NCBI GenBank assembly: GCA_013398275.1
Contig: VZSE01009986.1
Coordinates: 641,043 to 705,042, forward strand
Reading direction: 5' to 3'
Source of the DNA: Promerops cafer
Lineage: Eukaryota; Chordata; Aves; Passeriformes; Nectariniidae
DNA length: 64,000 bases
Part shown: positions 59,501 through 64,000 of the stretch, one piece after another
How positions within the stretch are numbered: the stretch's first letter is position 1
Layout: each line of letters opens with the position of its first letter
Made by a program: the position numbers and the translations under genes
The notes under the pieces: model-generated
What the model was told of the DNA's origin: nothing
The model's database searches: none
What the model saw: only the letters and a program-made list of their open reading frames with translations

Positions 59501-60761
59501 ACTGAAAGTTAAAAATGGAGGGGCAGAGGAGATGAACATTCACATCAGGTCACTTTGTTTGTAATCCACTACAGGGATTACAGTCTCTAAGGAACACAGA
59601 CCTGCCCCAGAGGTCCTGCCCTGTCCCTTGCTCTGAGTCGTGTTTTGAGGACACCAGCTGCTCTCCATTGTCTGCCCAAAAAGTCAAAAAGGAGGGGTCT
59701 CTAAAGTCGAGCCACATGAATGTTCTCCCCTCAGAGAGTTTTCAGTTCCACACAAAAGAAACACCACCTCTGCTGCTCTACAGTGTTTCTCTCCAGGCAT
59801 GCAGAGCAAACCTGCCCCGGTAAAGGGCAACAGCTGCTGGCAGGAGTGGCATTGTCACGGGAGCAGGATAGTTTGCAAGACTAAACAAGAGGGATGGAAG
59901 GCAACACGTGGGAGTCTATTGCCAATCCTTGGGGATGTGCAAGGCCCACAGCAGCGTGTCCCTTTCCATGGGATCAGTGTGTCACAGACTCGAGGACTAC
60001 TTGCCTTCTCTCCCCTACACAGGGAGCAGTAAATGGGGAAGCAAAGGAACAGGGGTGGAAGGAGGAGTCTCACACATTCTCCAGTCCAGACACTGCTGCA
60101 ACTCTCAGGAGATCTGAGACATGACCTTGTGGCCTTCAGCTCTTTCTGTACTTACCCAGCCTTTCAGCGGTGCCCATGTGGGGACTCTGTTGCACAAATC
60201 CCGCAGAATACGAAGGACAATTACACATGACTTTAGTCCATTTGCCCTGGCCTAAAACAAACAAAATGATTCCAATACACCTGCAAAAGCCTGGTCTTCA
60301 ATTTTGCTTTTCTTTTTAAATGCACAGAGTCCTGGGATAGATTCTGTTTTAAATTATTATAACTTAATAACTTAATCAGCTTCATGCAAAATAAAAACAC
60401 TTATATAAAAGTACACTTGAATTTAGAGAGACGTATAAAAAAGGCAGCGAAATGTCAAGATTGCTTTTGTAGCCTCATGACAACTCTGGACCAGCTGACT
60501 GTCTCCCTGTCACGTTTGCCCTCGCACAGTACAGCACTGGATTGGAATTCTAGACCTTTGCTCTGGGAGGGACTAGTCAGAAATTAAAGAGGCATTAAAA
60601 TTAAAACTGTCTCAAATTAAACCTCGCAAGGCTACAATAACAACAAGGTAAGAACAAAGAGCCAACCTGAAACCATTTGGCGTGCCGCAGAGACGCCAAG
60701 GCCTCCAGGCATTTCTGCCTGTCCAATAAGTCCGGAGGATCTTTCATCGCAACATTATCTA
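47440..60761 (-). CDS. STRBP: STRBP, C-terminal ~496 residues (13 coding exons)
   Basis: Spermatid perinuclear RNA-binding protein, a relative of ILF3/NF90 that binds double-stranded RNA and microtubules and pairs with ILF2-type proteins through its DZF domain. Exons in transcript order: 60667-60761, 60156-60251, 59342-59453, 58669-58766, 58090-58201, 57297-57389, 56248-56447, 54121-54282, 53208-53342, 52538-52678, 51858-51981, 49974-50018 and 47440-47516. They join in one open frame. Fragment residues 1 to about 187 are DZF; about 190-202 is a basic NLS-like stretch. dsRBD1 and dsRBD2, at about 205-275 and 334-400, each carry a KKxAK RNA-binding motif. An RG-rich tail follows. The human protein is about 672 residues, so about 176 N-terminal residues lie right of the window. 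The short C-terminus and P-H-Y-S-F-F end exclude ILF3. Confidence 0.96.
47517..49973 (-). other. STRBP: Last STRBP intron, possible alternative terminal exon
   Basis: A 2457-base intron. Its first 137 bases (49973-49837, minus strand) continue the STRBP frame to a stop codon, and a minus-strand AATAAA lies at 47709-47714. The rest is unique AT-rich sequence with no recognised repeat. Confidence 0.6.
49974..50018 (-). CDS. STRBP: STRBP penultimate coding exon (45 bases)
   Basis: Two bases, 14 codons and one base, acceptor ttccctgcag and donor CTACG|gtacgt. The translation [14 protein letters not shown] gives a Tyr/Gly/Ala-rich segment. If the donor is not used, the frame stays open for another 45 sense codons to a TAA at 49837-49839. 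Confidence 0.93.
51858..51981 (-). CDS. STRBP: STRBP coding exon: RG-rich segment
   Basis: 41 codons plus one base, acceptor tgggcag and donor CCAG|gtaagg. The translation [16 protein letters not shown] precedes R-G-R-G-R-G and ends G-Y-I-T-P. RG repeats in this family are typical sites for arginine methylation and RNA contacts. Confidence 0.95.
52538..52678 (-). CDS. STRBP: STRBP coding exon: second dsRNA-binding domain, C-terminal half
   Basis: 47 codons, phase 0-0, acceptor attttcag and donor CAG|gtaaga. The translation [12 protein letters not shown] contains the RNA-contacting K-K-V-A-K and ends [10 protein letters not shown]. Confidence 0.96.
53208..53342 (-). CDS. STRBP: STRBP coding exon: second dsRNA-binding domain, N-terminal half
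   Basis: 45 codons, phase 0-0, acceptor tctctag and donor GAG|gtgagt. The translation [19 protein letters not shown] leads through L-K-Y-E-L to R-F-V-M-E. Confidence 0.96.
54121..54282 (-). CDS. STRBP: STRBP coding exon: end of dsRBD1 and Ser/Asn-rich linker
   Basis: 54 codons, phase 0-0, acceptor gttgtag and donor GAG|gtgagg. The translation [14 protein letters not shown] closes dsRBD1. A low-complexity linker rich in Ser, Asn, Thr and acidic residues follows, ending S-A-T-L-E. The linker is the fastest-changing part of the protein in this window. Confidence 0.95.
55586..55720 (-). mobile_element. CR1 LINE 3' fragment, minus orientation, different subfamily
   Basis: It reads cataggctcatttaggttgg, then gaaagacctttaagatcatt and gagtccaacc, then a cactaagccatgtcctcaag segment and the ccacatct step. 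That order matches another avian CR1 branch rather than the type at 4690 and 17153. Truncated and non-coding, in the STRBP intron and in the same sense as STRBP. Confidence 0.88.
56248..56447 (-). CDS. STRBP: STRBP coding exon: first dsRNA-binding domain
   Basis: Two bases plus 66 codons; acceptor cttgtactag, which is duplicated as tactagtactag so that the first ag fits the frame, and donor AAG|gtaagg. The translation [12 protein letters not shown] runs through dsRBD1 to [16 protein letters not shown] is the dsRBD loop that contacts the RNA backbone. Confidence 0.96.
57297..57389 (-). CDS. STRBP: STRBP coding exon: basic NLS-like linker
   Basis: Two bases, 30 codons and one base; acceptor taccctag and donor AAAA|gtaagt. 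The translation [12 protein letters not shown] leads to K-K-M-K-R-N-L-R-K. The two basic clusters, K-R and K-K-M-K-R, separated by an acidic spacer, resemble a bipartite nuclear localisation signal. Confidence 0.95.
58090..58201 (-). CDS. STRBP: STRBP coding exon: end of DZF domain
   Basis: 37 codons plus one base, acceptor cctttcag and donor GAAG|gtaggt. The translation [15 protein letters not shown] ends S-V-T-D-K-E. Confidence 0.95.
58669..58766 (-). CDS. STRBP: STRBP coding exon: DZF domain
   Basis: Two bases plus 32 codons, acceptor ccctgccag and donor CAG|gtaggg. The translation [16 protein letters not shown] ends I-T-H-S-A-Q. Its 5' half is strongly GC- and CpG-rich. Confidence 0.95.
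59342..59453 (-). CDS. STRBP: STRBP coding exon: DZF domain
   Basis: 37 codons plus one base, acceptor cttctag and donor CCCG|gtaagg. The translation [12 protein letters not shown] ends L-A-S-G-I-L-L-P, with the DZF signature G-A-G-E-A-L-R-R-V. Confidence 0.95.
60156..60251 (-). CDS. STRBP: STRBP coding exon: DZF domain
   Basis: 32 codons, phase 0-0, acceptor gttttag and donor TGG|gtaagt. The translation [14 protein letters not shown] ends W-A-P-L-K-G-W, a conserved core of the NF45/NF90-type DZF (nucleotidyltransferase-like, catalytically inactive) fold. Confidence 0.95.
60667..60761 (-). CDS. STRBP: STRBP coding exon: DZF domain
   Basis: Two bases plus 31 codons (start phase: completes a codon begun in the upstream exon, presumably Val). 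The translation [12 protein letters not shown] ends H-A-K-W-F-Q. Acceptor is tttaccag; the donor CAG|gttggc is weak, lacking the usual A at +3 and G at +5. First STRBP exon in the window. Confidence 0.94.
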
Positions 60762-63700
60762 CTGGTAAAAATGGGATAAAAAGAGACAGATACAATTTGA
60801 CCAAGGGGTTTCTGTCACAATACAAAAAGAGCGGCAGCATCTCAATGAGATAATAAGACTCCCAGAATTTAAGTGCACGGTGTTATTTAATTGAAACAAG
60901 CCATTAAAGGTAGTAAATGTGCACGTGTGCAACAGAAGCAAAGGCATTCACTCCTTGTAAAATAATAGTAATAATAAAGATGGCCACTGCTACAGACAAT
61001 CTGGGATCTTATTAAAAATGTAGAACACATTTCAGGGCAGAAAATAGCTCTATAGCACTTTTCCTTTTTTTTTTTTTTTTTTCTGTTGGGATGTATTGGG
61101 CTTTCTTTTCCTCTTCTTCTTTGTGACTTTTATTCCACAAAGGTGGCACAGAATTTCAAAGCTTCTTTGGACAAGAGGAGGATATTCTCAGGGGGTAATA
61201 AAAAAAAATGTAATAAGTAGAAAGTGAAATTACATCCATGCAATCGTTGAGAATTCCAAAGAAAAACATTGAATATATTTGAAATATTATTGCATGAACA
61301 GTACTAGCCAGTATAATTAAATGAAAGAAATATACAGGAAATGCTAGTACAATACTTTAGTTTGATTAGTCTTTCATATAACCAGAGCATATGAAAGAGC
61401 GGGTTTGGTAACTTCCAGGTGATTCATGTATTTGAGAGGAAGTGCCCTTGTGTAAAAGCTTCCCAACAGCAACTGAAACCAACAGAGGAAATTTAAAGAT
61501 GGATTTGAGAGACAAGACACTGGTATTTTCTGTCTAGATTTACACTTTTTTTGCCTTCCCCCCCTTTCTCTGTATCAACCAACTTGTAACAAACTGCTCT
61601 TAGCAGCCACATCCAATTCTACATTAAGGGGAATTCTCTATCAGTTCTTTCTTCTGTATTTATTTTTATTTTACTACAAAGGAGTTGTAACATCCAGATT
61701 CTCTGGAAACTCTATATAAATGACAGATTCTACATTCTGTGAAACCACATTACAAAGATACTAGTTTCAGCTGGTGTTAAGAACAGCTGGAATAACAAAA
61801 TGAATCCATGGCTTAACCAAAACCTTGAATATGACATTTACCTATGAATACACAGTTACTCTTGACTTAAAAATAAATAATTTGGAAATACACTCTTTTC
61901 ATTATTCATAATGGTTAATTTTCCAGGTCTTTAGAGACCTTTGCAGAGGTGAATGAAATACTAAATCCATTCCAAACTGAAAACTCTGCTAGATGAGCAA
62001 AATCCAGCAAGACATCTAAAATACCAGGACAAGTTAGGAGAAAAAAGTACCATCAATTTGTTAGTGCCATCTCCAAGGACATTTTCATGGGTTCCTTTGA
62101 ATGGGATTGGCTGCATAAGCAATTGCATCTTTAATGTTAAAGCTGCCTCTCCTAAGCCATTTCCTGGGAAGGTTACTCTGGTAAGAGTACTTGATGTTAT
62201 GATGAATAAAAGAGCCCAAAGCAAAAAAAAAACCCACCAGTGTAAAACTGAACAGAACCAGTATCTTGTCTGACAGGTGATGGTTGCAGTTCACAGCTGC
62301 TGACTCAAGTGCTATAAGCTTATTTTCTAACCCCTGTGAACTTCACAGCAGATATTTGCATTGTTTGTCATTGCCCTCATCAACAGCATTCTAGGATTGG
62401 GATTAATCACTCGTCTTGTCTGTTTTCCAAATGAAAGCTGCAAAGTCTCAAAGCTCTGGCTTTCTTTGAGCACAAAAGGTCACTTTGGAACACAAGATTT
62501 GCTTCTAAATTTCCTTTGCAGTTTTGTTGTTTTCAGGAGTGACATTTGTGGCACGAGATTACTCAACATCCATCTGAGTAGTTCTCTGAGAAAACTTCAC
62601 TGCAGACAATATAAACATCTGCTTAAAGCTCAAGTATTGTATCAAACAAGTAACTGTCAATGAATGATCAGAATCTTATTTTAAACCGTTAGAAATGGCA
62701 GAGGTGACTGACTGCAAAATCTTTTAATTTTTTGCAATGAACTGGGGCTCAGTGTTGTATGAGACTTTGCTAAAGAGTGTTGCAGCCATTGATAAAGTAA
62801 ATTAATATTTCCCGTAAACCACAAACCAAACAGAATACATGTCACCTGTCATCCAGGTGAACCAAAAACCTCCTAACATTTGTTTCAATGATTTAGAGCC
62901 GTATTTTTTCTTACAGGATTAAGACTATTTTCCAAGGTGTAATTTACAAATATCTTGGAGAATTTTGCGAATTGGTTGTTCAGCCCCAGTGTCCTGATGT
63001 TGCAGTCTGCCAACTTTCGGGTGCAAGATTCTATTAAACAGAAAGATGAAGAGAACAGGCAGTGAAGAGGGCGAGCGGCTTGCAGCGGGCTCCCTTCAGA
63101 CCCCCTCGGGAGAATGGCATGTTTCTTCATGCTCTGCCAGTCAGGAAAGTGAGACCAAATCAAAATTTTCAAATGGGATTGCAAAGCTTTCCTTTTTTCC
63201 TTGTAGTTTTAACAAGGGCAGTGATCCAAGGAGTTTAGTAAAGAGTAAATTCTAAAGCCCTGACGTTAGCTCACACTATGCAACGCAGAACCAATCCCTC
63301 AGGAATTCTCTCCCCACTGCTGTAGCATTCTCTTGGCACAGGAGCTGCCAACTCCATTCATTTGAGCCATATGAGGAGCCTTGCCTTCTCCTGAGAGGGG
63401 AGGGCAGTCTGGGGCTTGCTGCCCCTTCAGAGGCACTTGGCGCCTTGGGACATCACTGGCCATGTCCTGCTCCAGGAGCAACAGGACTTCAGCCCCACTT
63501 TGGTGAACCAGCTTGTTTGTAATTACGTAATTTGTTGTTACTGCATGCTCATTAACAACTGGTTTTCAGGATACAAGGTTCTGGTCTGGAAAGCCCAATT
63601 TATATTTGATGCTGTGACTAAAAATTCAGTTTCTTAAGAAGTTTAAAATTTAAACTGATGCAAAATGTAGGCAAATTTAGGTGCTTGACTTCTCAACATG

Positions 63701-64000
63701 AGAAAGCAGAGCTTTATGGGTAGCTGTTTGTGAGAAACACCAAAATGCACACACACACTGGGCCACTATTTATTTTTGCTAATGAGCAGCAAAAACAAAC
63801 AGGACAAACACCACATCTTAAACATGAACACTTTTCCAAAGAGGTGGGGACTGAAGAGAAATCCAGGAATGTTTTTTGATACATTCTGACATCAGGGCAT
63901 GAAGGCACACACAGCATTCCTACAGAACAATGGGAGCATTGGTAACGAGGGCCGTTGGCCTGACCTGGGTTGTTAGAGGACAGATTAGTGCTAATCCCAC
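60762..64000 (-). other. STRBP: STRBP intron, partial at right window edge
   Basis: The STRBP exon expected upstream (the N-terminal half of the DZF domain) was looked for on the minus strand and not found, so this is one intron of at least 3.2 kb. It holds a poly-T run at 61065-61082 and otherwise unique AT-rich sequence. Confidence 0.75.
61065..61082. repeat. Poly-T run
   Basis: An uninterrupted run of about 18 T residues within the STRBP intron. On the transcribed strand it is poly-A. No retroelement body was recognised beside it. Confidence 0.8.

Larger units (their letters stand above)
57390..60666 (-). other. STRBP: STRBP introns between 57390 and 60666
   Basis: Introns 57390-58089, 58202-58668, 58767-59341, 59454-60155 and 60252-60666 are short (415-702 bases). 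They contain unique sequence. A 14-base match to the U4 snRNA start near 59146 was judged to be chance. Confidence 0.7.

Noticed and set aside
1..64000. Search for CRISPR arrays, operons, integrated viral genes, tRNA or rRNA genes
   Set aside because: None seen. The window is ordinary vertebrate DNA with two conserved intron-containing genes.

Overview
The window is avian genomic DNA, probably from a songbird-like bird. It has intron-rich vertebrate genes with GT-AG splice sites, three fragments with the sequence of bird CR1 LINE 3' ends, and AT-rich non-coding DNA broken by one sharp CpG island. No bacterial operon, phage, CRISPR array, integrated virus or long single-exon gene is visible. 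Exon assignment rests on translating each exon, checking splice sites and frame, and comparing with the vertebrate proteins as I remember them. No database search was possible.

Two protein-coding genes lie tail to tail. The left one, on the + strand, is the 3' part of RABGAP1. It comprises a large intron entering from outside the window, then 13 coding exons from 10413 to 25868 encoding the last 471 residues: most of the TBC Rab-GAP domain with both catalytic finger motifs, then the long C-terminal coiled coil. A 3' UTR of about 1 to 1.9 kb follows. The right one, on the - strand, is STRBP. Thirteen coding exons from 60761 down to 47440 encode about 496 C-terminal residues: the rest of the DZF domain, a basic nuclear-localisation stretch, two double-stranded-RNA-binding domains, an RG-rich segment and the conserved C-terminus. 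Its 5' exons lie to the right of the window. RABGAP1 next to STRBP matches the order known from human chromosome 9q33.

Between them, 27.8 to 35.2 kb contains no recognisable coding gene but holds a compact CpG island at about 29.93-30.26 kb with promoter-like boxes, which may drive an unannotated non-coding transcript. From 35.2 to 47.4 kb the DNA also lacks coding exons. A convincing minus-strand poly(A) signal with a GT-rich downstream element at 35.2 kb suggests that this whole block could be a very long STRBP 3' UTR, with a shorter alternative ending near 47.07 kb.

RABGAP1 regulates Rab GTPases in membrane traffic and at the centrosome; STRBP is an RNA- and microtubule-associated protein. 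Their adjacency looks like conserved synteny, not a functional pathway. I found no evidence of an undescribed multi-gene system. The points most worth checking are the orphan CpG island, the long STRBP 3' UTR, a possible STRBP alternative C-terminus by intron read-through, and a CpG-rich edge at the left end that may be an internal RABGAP1 promoter.
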